Shown here: one piece after another, positions 16,546-24,261 of the stretch | How positions within the stretch are numbered: the stretch's first letter is position 1 | Layout: each line of letters starts with the position of its first letter | Source of the DNA: Planctomycetota bacterium | GTDB lineage: Bacteria > Planctomycetota > SZUA-567 > JAKLDR01 | NCBI GenBank assembly: GCA_022703445.1 | Contig: JAKLDR010000022.1 | Span: 1 to 48,745, forward strand | DNA: 48,745 nt | Direction: 5' to 3' | Translations under genes and position numbers: made by a program | The notes under the pieces: generated by a model | What the model saw: only the letters and a program-made list of their open reading frames with translations | What the model was told of the DNA's origin: nothing | Databases searched by the model: none

Positions 16546-18738
16546 ATGCGGTCGCTGGCTGCCGCCTGCGTTCTCATCTGTGGACTGCTCGCCGGTTCGG
16601 GAGCGGCGGCTGAAGGTCCGCCGGACCAGGCCTCTCCGACCGCCCCACCCTCCCTCGCCGACCAGGCCCCCAACACCTGGGTCAAGCGCAGCCCGGTCCC
16701 CGGAGGCCCCGGTTCGCCGCGCCTGGGCTACGAGGCCAGCTGGGACTACGACCCGGCCGCCGGCAAGATGATCCGCTGGGGCGGGCACGACCCGGGCGGC
16801 GGCGGCCCGCAGCTCACCGAGACCTGGGCCTACGACGTCAAGGCCGGCAAGTGGGAGTACCTCCAGACCAACAACAACCCGCCGGGCAACTGCTGCTGCC
16901 GCGAGAACGTCCAGTGCCCGCTCGACAACAAGTTCTACCGCTTCAGCTACCCGGCCTTCGGCCACGGCTGGTTCTGGGACCGCAGCCGCTACCTCCGCGA
17001 GGACTCGGTCTGGACCTTCGACCTGGCCGCCAAGCGCTGGACTAACCTGCGCCCGGGCAAGGAGCCGGCCCTGAACGTCGGCAAGCAGCTCTGCTGGGAC
17101 CCGAACCACCAGGTCTTCTGGGTCTACGATACCAAGCTGCGGGTGTACGATCCCTACACGAACACCTGGAGCACCGCCAACCCGTCGAAGGAGATCGGCA
17201 AGCGCGACTACGCCGGGATGGCGCTCGACCCGGGCCGCAACCGCCTGATCCTCTTCGGCGACCAGGGCCGGGACGCACCGCAGACCTGGGCCTACGACAT
17301 CGCCGCCGACAAGTGGATCGACCTCCAGCCCAAGGGCGAAAGCCCGCCGGGCAAAGGCTCGGGGCCGACCATGGTCTACGACAGCCGCAACGACCGGATG
17401 ATCGCCGTAGTCCTCGGCACCCCGCCGGCTGAGGAGGCCCCGCGGCCGCTCTCGACCTGGGTCTATGACCCCGGGAAGAACGAGTGGCAGAAGATGAACC
17501 CTCCGCAGGAGCCCGACCCGGCCGGCAACCGCGCCCAACTCATGCGCTACCTGCCGGATCTGAACATCGTCATCCTCGAGAATCGGGCGGCGAAGGAGCA
17601 GCAGGTGTGGACGTACCGACTGGCCAATCCGCAGCCGCCTCCGGTCCCCATCTATGTCCCCGAGGACGTGCAGGTGGTCACCATCGAGGGCGGCAAGGCC
17701 GAGGTCTCATGGATGCCAGCGCCCAAGGGCACCGACATGCCCGGCTATGTCGTCTATCGAGGCGAAGGTGATCAGCCCTGGAAGACTGGGCTGAAGGAAG
17801 TGGCATCAGTAAAGGAGCCCCGCTTCTCCGACAAGGATCTCAAGCCCGGCAGCGTCTACCACTACGCTGTGACTGGCACAGTTGGCTATGGCCGTGGAGG
17901 CCCTCTCTGCCTTCGCGTCCGCACCCAACCGAAGCTGATCCTCGACTCCCGCGTCGACGTCCTGGCCAGGGACAAAGTGGTCTTCTCCTGGAAGGCCAGC
18001 GACGAGAAGGACGTGGTCGGCTACGTGGTCGAGCGCGCGCCGCTCCGGCCGATCAGCGGCGCCCAGAAGACCTCGTACGCGGCGCAGTACACCGACAAGC
18101 TGCCCCTCGAGGCCATGGTCGAGCGGGCGGCGCTGGGCGCCTTCGAGCGCCTGACGCCGAAGCCCATCGCCGAGACCAGCTTCACCGACGCCGTGGATCT
18201 CTCGAAGATCGTCGAGGTCAAGGACCCCATCTGGCAGCCGTACTTCGGGAAGGACGGCCTGGAGGGCAACAAGGCCTACGACATGACCAAGCCCGGCTGC
18301 CCCTTCGCCATCTACGCCTACCGCGTCCGGGCGGTGAACCGTCTCGGCGTCGAGGGGGGCCCGAGCCCCTACCAGATAACCGTGCCGAACGAGGTCGAGA
18401 ACCTCTTCGCCAAGGAGCGCGCCGAGGGCGGCGGCGCCGACCTCAAGTGGGACGCTTCGCCCCACCAGAACATCAAGGGCTACTACGTCTTCCGCCTCAA
18501 CGGCCGCGGCGCGCAGTGGGACAAGGACTCGAGCGTGGTGCTGCTCACCCCCGAGCCCATCAAGGAGACGACCTTCACTGACAAGGACGAGGAAGGCCGC
18601 GGCAAGGCCCGCCAGTACTACGTGGTGGTCGTCGACTCGCTAGGCCAGCAGGGCCTGGCCTCCCACGGCGCCTGGAGCCGCCGGCAGTACTGGAAGCACT
18701 ACGAACCCTGGCTGCCGAAGGACGGGTGGCACCAGTAG
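16546..18738 (+). CDS. Secreted kelch-repeat and FN3-domain protein
   Basis: 730 residues, ATG after CAAGGAGGAGCT. A signal peptide covers residues 1-22 (cleavage after GAAA). Residues 40-365 are kelch-like blades with repeated TWxYDxxxxKW units (TWAYDVKAGKWEYL, VWTFDLAAKRWTNL, TWAYDIAADKWIDL, TWVYDPGKNEWQKM), predicting a beta-propeller. A CCCR cysteine run sits near residue 110. From about residue 370 there are two to three fibronectin type III-like modules (SWMPAPKGTDMPGYVVYRG; FSWKASDEKDVVGYVVER; LKWDASPHQNIKGYYVFR). Such proteins act in surface binding or polysaccharide contact outside the cell; no catalytic motif is seen. It lies 32 bp after the exchanger and may be part of its transcript. 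Confidence 0.8.
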   Translation: MRSLAAACVLICGLLAGSGAAAEGPPDQASPTAPPSLADQAPNTWVKRSPVPGGPGSPRLGYEASWDYDPAAGKMIRWGGHDPGGGGPQLTETWAYDVKAGKWEYLQTNNNPPGNCCCRENVQCPLDNKFYRFSYPAFGHGWFWDRSRYLREDSVWTFDLAAKRWTNLRPGKEPALNVGKQLCWDPNHQVFWVYDTKLRVYDPYTNTWSTANPSKEIGKRDYAGMALDPGRNRLILFGDQGRDAPQTWAYDIAADKWIDLQPKGESPPGKGSGPTMVYDSRNDRMIAVVLGTPPAEEAPRPLSTWVYDPGKNEWQKMNPPQEPDPAGNRAQLMRYLPDLNIVILENRAAKEQQVWTYRLANPQPPPVPIYVPEDVQVVTIEGGKAEVSWMPAPKGTDMPGYVVYRGEGDQPWKTGLKEVASVKEPRFSDKDLKPGSVYHYAVTGTVGYGRGGPLCLRVRTQPKLILDSRVDVLARDKVVFSWKASDEKDVVGYVVERAPLRPISGAQKTSYAAQYTDKLPLEAMVERAALGAFERLTPKPIAETSFTDAVDLSKIVEVKDPIWQPYFGKDGLEGNKAYDMTKPGCPFAIYAYRVRAVNRLGVEGGPSPYQITVPNEVENLFAKERAEGGGADLKWDASPHQNIKGYYVFRLNGRGAQWDKDSSVVLLTPEPIKETTFTDKDEEGRGKARQYYVVVVDSLGQQGLASHGAWSRRQYWKHYEPWLPKDGWHQ

Positions 18739-18850
18739 GCTGTTGCTGGTTGCTAGTTGCGGGTTGCTGGTCAGAAACAACTGCCAGGGCCTCGGCGAAA
18801 GCTTCTTGCCAGCAACTAACCTCCCGCAACCAGCAACCCGCAACCAGCAA
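18739..18850. repeat. Short-word inverted repeat, GTTGCTG family
   Basis: The whole gap between two convergent stop codons is built from variations of GTTGCTG/GTTGCGG on the left (18741-18772) and their reverse complements (CAGCAAC, CCGCAAC) on the right (18810-18855), with a 40-bp unrelated centre. It begins directly after the TAG at 18738 and ends at the TAA-proximal side of the next gene. It can fold into an imperfect stem and may serve as a two-way 3' end. Confidence 0.75.
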
Positions 18851-20881
18851 CTAACCCTCCAGGTTCAGCCACTTCACCTCTCGCGGCGTGAGCTCGATCT
18901 CCAGCGCCCGGAATGAACTGGCCGTCTCGGCGATCTGCCGCGGGCCGATCAGCGGGAAGGTCGGGAAAGGCTGGGCCAGGACCCAGGCCAGGGCCACGTT
19001 GATGGGCTCGACGCCGCGCTCGGCGGCCAGCCGGTTCACGCGCTCCAGTCGCTGGAAGTTGTCCTCGGCGTACCAGCAGCGGGCGAGCTCCGCGTCGGAG
19101 CGGTCAGAGGGGTTGGCCCTTCCGGGGAGGAAGAAGCCGCGGGCTTGGCTCGACCAGGGCATCAGCGCGGTCTGGGTCTGCTCGAACCACGCGCGGCTCT
19201 TGGCGTCGGAGGCGGTGAGGCAGCCCTTCCAGGGCGGCTCGACCATCCGGGCCAGGCTCAGCTGGTTGCTGACCGCCGAGAAGCCGGTGAGGCCCTTGGT
19301 TTTCGCGTACTCGTTGGCCGCCGCCACGCGCTCGAGCGTCCAGTTGGAGCCGCCGAAGGCCTTCATCCGGCCGGCCTTCTTGTGCTCGTTGAGGACCTCC
19401 ACGAACTCGCCGATCGGCACCTCGGGGTTGTCGCGGTGGAGCATGTAGATGTCGACGTAGTCCATCTGCAGCCGCTCCAGGCTCTCCTTGAACTGCCGGG
19501 AGAGCGCCTCCGGGTTGCAGTTGGGTGTGTGCGCGCCCTTGTCGAGGATGACCACGTCCCTGCGGACGCCGCGGGTCTTGACCCAGTGGCCGAGGGTCTT
19601 CTCGCAGGCGCCGGAGCCGTAGACCCAGGCGCAGTCGAATACGTTGCCGCCGCGCTCGACGTAGTCGTCGAACATGGCGAAGGCGTGCGGCGCGACCTTC
19701 TGGTTGTCGACGCCCATGATCAGGCGCGAGACGGGCAGGTCGACGCCGGCCACGCGGCCGTACTTCATCTTGGCGTCGGCGCGCCGGGCGAGCTTCCGGC
19801 CCGAGACCGTGGCCGGGGCCTTCTCGAACTCGTAGACCAGGCCGATGGAATCGCGCCAGGCGTCCAGGGCCTTCAGGTTCCCGAGGGTGTCGGCCTGGGT
19901 CATGGCCGGCGGGACCGCCTCGCGCCGGCCGGCGGCGAGCGCCGCGGCGAAGGCGTCGGCCTCCAGGCTGAAGGCGGTCGCGGCGGCCGGGCAGGATACG
20001 ACCCGCGCGTCCTTCTCCTTGTTGACCTTGACCGTGAACTCCAGGGTCTCGGCGGCGGTGCGGTTGGCCGCCCAGGGGCTCGGCACGGTGATGGTGCCGG
20101 CCGTGCCGTAGATGCGCACGCAGTTCTCGAGCCCCTGGCGGATGCCGGTGGCCACCTGGGCGACGATGTCGCCGGGGAACTTCATGACCGCCGCGGCCCA
20201 CTCGTCGACGCCGGTCTCGCCCAGGCGCCCGACTCCGCGGACCTCGAGGGGTTCGGCGAAATCCTTCCCCAGCGCCGCGCCGGCGATCAGCCTCGACATC
20301 GAGACCGGGTAGCAGCCGACGTCGAGGATGCCGCCGCCGGCCAGGTCGTTGCGGTAGGCCCGGCTCTGCGGATCGACGGCGCCGCCCGAGCCGTAGCCGA
20401 AGGAGGCCTGGATCATCCGCACCTCGCCGATGGCGCCGGAGCGTACGACCTCGAGGAGCTTCGCCGTCTGCGGGTGGCAGCGGTACATGAAGGCTTCCAT
20501 GAGCAGGACGCCGGCGCGGGCGGCGGCGTCGAACATGGCCATGGCCGCCGCGTGGTTGGGGGCCATGGGCTTCTCGCAGAGGACGTGCTTGCCGGCCGCG
20601 CAGGCCCGGATGGTCCACTCGGCGTGCATGGGGTGCGGCGTGGCCACGTAGACGGCCTCGACCTCCGGGTCGGCGATGAGCGCCTCGTAGCTCCCGTGGC
20701 GGCGCGGCACGCCGAACTCGCCGCCGAACTTGTCGGCGTTGGCCTGCGTGCGGCTGCCCACCGCGACGAGCTTGCCGCTCTTCGACGCGGCCAGCCCGCG
20801 CGCGAAGGCCGCGGCGATCTTGCCCGCGCCCAGGATGCCCCAGCTCAGCTTGCCATCAGCCGACTTCGACTTGGTCGCCAT
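18851..20881 (-). CDS. Gfo/Idh/MocA oxidoreductase-aldo/keto reductase fusion
   Basis: 676 residues in one chain. I start at the ATG at 20881 after GGGAGACGG; the open frame extends 57 codons upstream but crosses the promoter region. Residues 12-365 are a Gfo/Idh/MocA dehydrogenase: nucleotide-binding GILGAGKIAAAF, EKP at 103-105, and GGGILDVGCYP in the sugar-binding half. Residues 371-676 are an aldo/keto reductase with all four catalytic residues in context: Asp in FDCAWVYG, Tyr in the same motif, Lys in ILDKG and His in MLHRDN. Both halves normally bind NAD(P)(H), so one protein could oxidise a sugar or cyclitol and reduce an aldehyde in sequence. The divergent AraC regulator suggests a carbohydrate-inducible role. 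Substrate unknown. Confidence 0.9.
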   Translation of the reverse strand: MATKSKSADGKLSWGILGAGKIAAAFARGLAASKSGKLVAVGSRTQANADKFGGEFGVPRRHGSYEALIADPEVEAVYVATPHPMHAEWTIRACAAGKHVLCEKPMAPNHAAAMAMFDAAARAGVLLMEAFMYRCHPQTAKLLEVVRSGAIGEVRMIQASFGYGSGGAVDPQSRAYRNDLAGGGILDVGCYPVSMSRLIAGAALGKDFAEPLEVRGVGRLGETGVDEWAAAVMKFPGDIVAQVATGIRQGLENCVRIYGTAGTITVPSPWAANRTAAETLEFTVKVNKEKDARVVSCPAAATAFSLEADAFAAALAAGRREAVPPAMTQADTLGNLKALDAWRDSIGLVYEFEKAPATVSGRKLARRADAKMKYGRVAGVDLPVSRLIMGVDNQKVAPHAFAMFDDYVERGGNVFDCAWVYGSGACEKTLGHWVKTRGVRRDVVILDKGAHTPNCNPEALSRQFKESLERLQMDYVDIYMLHRDNPEVPIGEFVEVLNEHKKAGRMKAFGGSNWTLERVAAANEYAKTKGLTGFSAVSNQLSLARMVEPPWKGCLTASDAKSRAWFEQTQTALMPWSSQARGFFLPGRANPSDRSDAELARCWYAEDNFQRLERVNRLAAERGVEPINVALAWVLAQPFPTFPLIGPRQIAETASSFRALEIELTPREVKWLNLEG

Positions 20882-20928
20882 GATCCGTCTCCCGTTCGCT
20901 CCGGCGGCAACTGCCGCCTGCTCTTCAG

Positions 20929-20957
20929 ACAATACCCCATTTGGCGCTGGACGTCCA
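20929..20957 (-). promoter_or_regulatory. Probable promoter of the oxidoreductase fusion
   Basis: Reading leftward: TGGACG (20952-20957), 17-bp spacer, TATTGT (20929-20934); each box matches 4 of 6 consensus bases. It is 48 bp from the start codon. A moderate match suits an activator-dependent promoter beside an araC-type gene. Confidence 0.4.
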
Positions 20958-20971
20958 TAGCGGAGATGGTA

Positions 20972-20986
20972 ATCTAGATATCTGAT
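20972..20986. promoter_or_regulatory. Candidate operator between divergent genes
   Basis: Two overlapping palindromes, ATCTAGAT (20972-20979) and AGATATCT (20976-20983), stand out in an otherwise GC-rich 127-bp divergent gap. It is a possible site for the AraC-type regulator encoded next to it. Confidence 0.25.
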
Positions 20987-21008
20987 TTGGCATAAGAGGG
21001 GAGGGCCC

Positions 21009-21866
21009 ATGGGCACGGCGGCAGTCGTTCTCCCGGCGCGCTTCTTCCGCAAGGAGGTCGCTCACCGGGGGATGCAGGGCTCCGACTCCGACCACATGAT
21101 CGGGGCCGGCTTCCTGCTCAAGCCCGGCGGCGCCCACCAGCACGTGAACTCGGTCTTCGGCCACTACAGCGGCGTGCTGGTCCTGCGCGGCGAGGGGACC
21201 TACGTCGACTGGCAGGGGCGCGAGCACCGCACCTTCCCGGGCTGCTTCTTCCAGCGCGTGGCCGGGCGCCGGCACAGCACCCTGCACCCGGCGAGCTCCG
21301 ACTGGGCCGAGTGCTACGTGAACCTAGGCCGGCCCTTCGCCGCGGCGCTCTCCGCGCTGGGCAGCCTGGACCTGGAGCGGCCGGTGCTCAACCCCGGCCT
21401 GAGCCTGGCGCTGGTCGAGCGCTTCGACCGGCTGGTGGCCGAACTGCGCGACTGCCCGGAGAGCGAGCTGCCGCGGATGCTCGCCGAGATCCACGCGCTG
21501 GTCGTGGACGTCTACGCGCTCGACCGCCGCGGCTCGCGCCAGGCGCCGGCCGCGCGGGAGATCGAGGAGGCCGCCCGGAGGCTGGCCGCCGACCCCGCCG
21601 AGCGCATCTCGCTGCCGAGGTTGGCTGAGGAACTGGGTCTGGGTTACGAGCGCTTCCGCAAGGCTTTCGCGGCGCGCTTCGGGACCTCGCCGGGCGACTA
21701 TCGCATCCGCCGGCGGGTGGAACGGGCCCGCTCGATGCTCGCCCACGGCGACCTGACCGTCAAGGAAGTGGCCCACCAACTCGGCTACGCCAACGCCTTC
21801 GCCTTTTCGCGGCAGTTCAAGGCAGTGCTGGGGGCGGCGCCGTCGAGGTTCCGGAGGGTGCCGTAG
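21009..21866 (+). CDS. AraC-family transcriptional regulator
   Basis: 285 residues. The N-terminal 150 residues look like a cupin-type sensor (HQHVNSVFGHYSGVLVLRGEGTYVDW near residues 39-68). The last 100 residues are the two helix-turn-helix motifs of AraC/XylS proteins (ISLPRLAEELGLGYERFRKAF; LTVKEVAHQLGYANAFAFSRQFKAVLGAAPSRFR). The start follows GAGGGGAGGG. It is divergently oriented to the oxidoreductase fusion across 127 bp, the usual arrangement of a regulator and its target, so a sugar-responsive activation of that gene is likely. The effector is unknown. Confidence 0.9.
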   Translation: MGTAAVVLPARFFRKEVAHRGMQGSDSDHMIGAGFLLKPGGAHQHVNSVFGHYSGVLVLRGEGTYVDWQGREHRTFPGCFFQRVAGRRHSTLHPASSDWAECYVNLGRPFAAALSALGSLDLERPVLNPGLSLALVERFDRLVAELRDCPESELPRMLAEIHALVVDVYALDRRGSRQAPAAREIEEAARRLAADPAERISLPRLAEELGLGYERFRKAFAARFGTSPGDYRIRRRVERARSMLAHGDLTVKEVAHQLGYANAFAFSRQFKAVLGAAPSRFRRVP

Positions 21867-21870
21867 CAGC

Positions 21871-21898
21871 CCGGCAGGGGCAGAAGCCCCCTGCCGGC
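21871..21898 (+). terminator. Hairpin after the AraC gene
   Basis: An 11-bp stem with one bulged C (CCGGCAGGGGC with GCCCC-C-TGCCGG, loop AGAA) begins 4 bp after the stop codon. No U-tract follows, so it may be an RNA-stabilising end or a weak terminator. It also resembles the short-word palindromes elsewhere in the window. Confidence 0.45.
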
Positions 21899-21925
21899 CC
21901 GGACAACTGCCCCTGACCGCAGCCG

Positions 21926-21956
21926 AAACAAAAGCCCCGACCTGGAAGGCCGGGGC
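21926..21956 (-). terminator. Rho-independent terminator of tRNA-Lys
   Basis: Reading leftward after the tRNA: a stem of GCCCCG plus two more pairs around a 5-nt loop (21934-21942 with 21948-21956), then TTTTGTTT. This is a classic intrinsic terminator 13 bp from the tRNA 3' end. Confidence 0.75.
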
Positions 21957-21968
21957 CTGTTGTTCTAT

Positions 21969-22044
<76 letters not shown>

Positions 22045-22059
22045 ATGGGCGACACCGCT

Positions 22060-22087
22060 ATTCTACCTGCCGTCGCCGGCCTGTCAA
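22060..22087 (-). promoter_or_regulatory. Sigma70-type promoter of tRNA-Lys
   Basis: Reading leftward: TTGACA (22082-22087), 16-bp spacer, TAGAAT (22060-22065), with the mature 5' end 15 bp further on. Confidence 0.7.
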
Positions 22088-22105
22088 CCCCGGCTTCGGA
22101 GGGAA

Positions 22106-22134
22106 TTGACGCCCCGCCGGAGGCGGAGTACACT
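22106..22134 (+). promoter_or_regulatory. Sigma70-type promoter of coaX
   Basis: TTGACG (22106-22111), 17-bp spacer, TACACT (22129-22134), giving a leader of about 16 nt with GGAAGGGG before the ATG at 22158. It sits back to back with the tRNA promoter. Confidence 0.6.
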
Positions 22135-22157
22135 GCGGCCCGTGGAAGGGGATGCTC

Positions 22158-22907
22158 ATGATAGCCGTGGTCAGTCTCGGAAACACCTCGGTCGCCGCCG
22201 GGTTCGGGCGCGGCGGGCGGACCTGCTGCGTCCACCGGCTGCCCGCCGCGGCGCTCGGCAGCCGCCGGCTCTTCTTCTCCGGCGGGCGAGTCGCCCCGGG
22301 AGAGGTGCGCCTGGCGGCGGTCGCCTCGGTTTTCCCCGACCGGGAGCGGGCCCTGGAACTGGCCATCGCCCGGGAGCTGGGCCCGGCCTGCGCCGTGCGC
22401 TATCTCAACCGCGACCTCGAGCCGGGCCTGGAGCTCAGGGTCGAGCGCCCGTCGGCGGTTGGCGCCGACCGCCTGGCCGGGGCCCTGGCCGCCCACCGGC
22501 GCTTCGGGGCCGCCGTGGTCGTCGACTTCGGCACGGCGGTCACCGTCAACGCGGTGACCGCGGACGGCGCCTTCCTGGGCGGAGCCATCCTCCCCGGCCC
22601 GGCGCTGGCCGCCGCCGCGCTATCGGCCGGAACCGGGCTGGTCCGGGTCAGGACGCCCGCCGAAGCCGTCCCTCCCCCCGGGCGTTCGACCTCCGATGCG
22701 GCGGCCGCCGGCGCCACCTACGGCCTGGCCGGAGCGGTCGACCGCCTGGCGGAGGAGACCGCTGCCGCGCTCGGCGGCCGGCCGACGCTGGTGGCCACCG
22801 GCGGCGCCGCGAAGCTCATCGTGCCGCTCTGCCGGACGAAGTTCAGGCTCCTGCCGAACCTGGTGCTGGAGGGGTTGGCCGTCGCCGCGACGGCGTTCAG
22901 CCACTGA
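22158..22907 (+). CDS. coaX: Type III pantothenate kinase
   Basis: 249 residues. It phosphorylates pantothenate in the first step of coenzyme A synthesis. I prefer the ATG at 22158, six bases after GGAAGGGG, to the ATG at 22152. Family motifs: LGNTSVAAG near residues 7-15 (the phosphate loop), GADRLAG at 102-108 with the catalytic Asp 104, and VVDFGTAVTVNAV at 121-133, followed by LGGAILPG. The first motif is normally DxGNT; here the Asp is Ser 6 (SLGNT), an unusual replacement at a metal/phosphate-contact position. Activity is therefore likely but not certain. The MnmE-like gene follows beyond a 220-bp inverted repeat. Confidence 0.88.
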   Translation: MIAVVSLGNTSVAAGFGRGGRTCCVHRLPAAALGSRRLFFSGGRVAPGEVRLAAVASVFPDRERALELAIARELGPACAVRYLNRDLEPGLELRVERPSAVGADRLAGALAAHRRFGAAVVVDFGTAVTVNAVTADGAFLGGAILPGPALAAAALSAGTGLVRVRTPAEAVPPPGRSTSDAAAAGATYGLAGAVDRLAEETAAALGGRPTLVATGGAAKLIVPLCRTKFRLLPNLVLEGLAVAATAFSH

Positions 22908-23125
22908 TGAACGCAGATGAACACCGACGCGAGAGCCTTCACCGCAGAGGACGCAGAGCATCGCAGAGGACATCGGCTCCTTCATCCCGAACTTGCTCGG
23001 ACATCATGAAGAGACAGGGCCGTTCCGCCCCCCATCCGGCTCCGTCGTCCTCCGCGATACTCTGCGTCCTCTGCGGTGAAAGTCCTCGTTGGTCCATCGG
23101 TGTTCATCCGTGTGCATCTGTGGCT
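22905..23125. repeat. Large nested short-word inverted repeat
   Basis: Starts on the coaX stop codon and ends 5 bp before the next start codon. A 21-bp perfect inverted pair lies at 22938-22958 and 23060-23080 (words GCAGAGGACGCAGAG and complement). An outer pair GATGAACACCGA/TCGGTGTTCATC surrounds it, with further degenerate words of the type CAGATGAAC. The roughly 70-bp centre is unrelated. No protein frame is credible. Confidence 0.8.
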
Positions 23126-23129
23126 GCCC

Positions 23130-24203
23130 ATGGCCCACTCTAGCCCCGGCCTCTTCTCCCTGCTGACTCCTCCCGGCGAGGGCGGCATCGCCGTCTTCGC
23201 GGTGGAGGGCCCGGGGGCGCGCGCCGCGCTCGCCAGGGCCGTCAGCTCCCGGCGGATCCTGGGGCTGGAGCCCGGCGAACTGGCCTATGGCCGGCTCCTG
23301 GACGCCGGCGGCGGGGTCCTCGACGAAGTCATCGTCGCCGCGTTGTCACCTCGCGAGGCTTCTTCGGGACCCGCAATCCACAGCCCGCAGCCCGCAACCG
23401 TCATCGAGCGTTTTGAGCTCAACAGCCACGCCGGCGGGGCCGCCGCCGCAGCGGTGGCCGGGCGTCTGCGGGAGCTGGGCCTCGAGGAGCGCTCCGCGCC
23501 ACCGGAGGAGCCCGACCTCTCCGGGCCGGAGGCCCAGTTCCGGCGGATGCTGCCGGAGGTCAGGACCCGCCGCCAGCTCGAGGCGCTCTGCCAATGGCGC
23601 GCCGAGAACGGCAGGCTGGAGGCTGAAGGCCGCAGGACGCGGACTCCTACCCCCGTCCCGGCCGTCATGAAGACCCACCGCGTGGTCATCGCCGGGCCGG
23701 TCAACGCCGGCAAGAGCACGCTCCTCAACCGGCTGGCCGGCGAGGATAGGGCCATCGTCAGCCCGCATCCCGGGACCACCCGCGACTCGGTGGCCGCCGA
23801 GGTCTCCGTGCGGGGCCTGGCCGTGGAGCTGGTGGACACCGCCGGGTTCGGGCGGCTGCCGGGCGACGCCCTGGCCGCCGAGGCCCAGGAGCAGGCCTGG
23901 CGGGAGATCTCCGGGGCCGACCTGGTCCTGGTGGTCCTCGACGCCTCGGCGCCGCAGGACGCCGGTGGCTTCGCGCCGGAGCTGCTCCGCCGCGCGCGCC
24001 GGGCGATCATCGTGCGCAACAAGAGCGATCTGGCGGCGGCGGGGAAGGCGTCGGGGGCCAGGTGTCAGGCGTCAGCAGACACGCCCCAGCCGACGTCCGC
24101 TCCTGACGCCCCTCTCGCCCCGACGATTGCCGTTTCCGCCCTGACCGGCGCCGGGATCGAGGAACTGGCCGCGGAGATGGAGCGACAGCTGCTGGCCGGC
24201 TGA
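23130..24203 (+). CDS. MnmE-like GTPase without C-terminal domain
   Basis: 357 residues (MnmE is usually about 450). MnmE modifies wobble uridine in tRNA with MnmG, using an N-terminal folate-binding domain and a GTPase. Here residues 8-26 carry the domain's LLTPPGEGGIAVFAVEG, and the GTPase motifs are intact: GPVNAGKST at 189-197, GTTRD at 215-219, DTAG at 236-239, NKSD at 297-300 and SAL at 336-338. The C-terminal CxGK segment that reaches the folate site is missing; the protein ends 19 residues after SAL. Two extra stretches (about 74-92 and 309-331) coincide with short-word repeats in the DNA. It may be a degenerate MnmE or a distinct GTPase. The ATG at 23130 directly follows the repeat at 22905-23125. 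Confidence 0.75.
   Translation: MAHSSPGLFSLLTPPGEGGIAVFAVEGPGARAALARAVSSRRILGLEPGELAYGRLLDAGGGVLDEVIVAALSPREASSGPAIHSPQPATVIERFELNSHAGGAAAAAVAGRLRELGLEERSAPPEEPDLSGPEAQFRRMLPEVRTRRQLEALCQWRAENGRLEAEGRRTRTPTPVPAVMKTHRVVIAGPVNAGKSTLLNRLAGEDRAIVSPHPGTTRDSVAAEVSVRGLAVELVDTAGFGRLPGDALAAEAQEQAWREISGADLVLVVLDASAPQDAGGFAPELLRRARRAIIVRNKSDLAAAGKASGARCQASADTPQPTSAPDAPLAPTIAVSALTGAGIEELAAEMERQLLAG
23365..23400. repeat. In-frame short-word repeat in the GTPase gene
   Basis: Words CCCGCAATCC, CAGCCCGCAG, CCCGCAACC occur in tandem and encode PAIHSPQPAT, which interrupts the N-terminal domain between DEVIVAAL and the SHAGG motif. The words resemble the arms of the 18739-18850 repeat. Confidence 0.5.
24061..24112. 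repeat. In-frame inverted short-word repeat in the GTPase gene
   Basis: GGTGTCAGGCGTCAG at 24061-24075 faces CTGACGCC at 24103-24110. It encodes a low-complexity insert between the NKSD and SAL motifs of the GTPase. Confidence 0.55.
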
Positions 24204-24216
24204 CCTGGCACCGGGG

Positions 24217-24245
24217 TTGACCAGACCGCTCTCTGCCTGTATATA
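24217..24245 (+). promoter_or_regulatory. Sigma70-type promoter
   Basis: TTGACC (24217-24222), 17-bp spacer, TATATA (24240-24245). Predicted transcription start falls at or beside the GTG at 24253, so the following gene may be leaderless or nearly so. Confidence 0.65.
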
Positions 24246-24261
24246 TCCCCCCGTGAACACC

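Noticed and set aside
18741..18850. Interpretation of the short-word repeats as ordinary intrinsic terminators
   Set aside because: Centres are long, arms are imperfect and made of tandem words, and there is no U-tract; they may still end transcripts but are a different kind of element.
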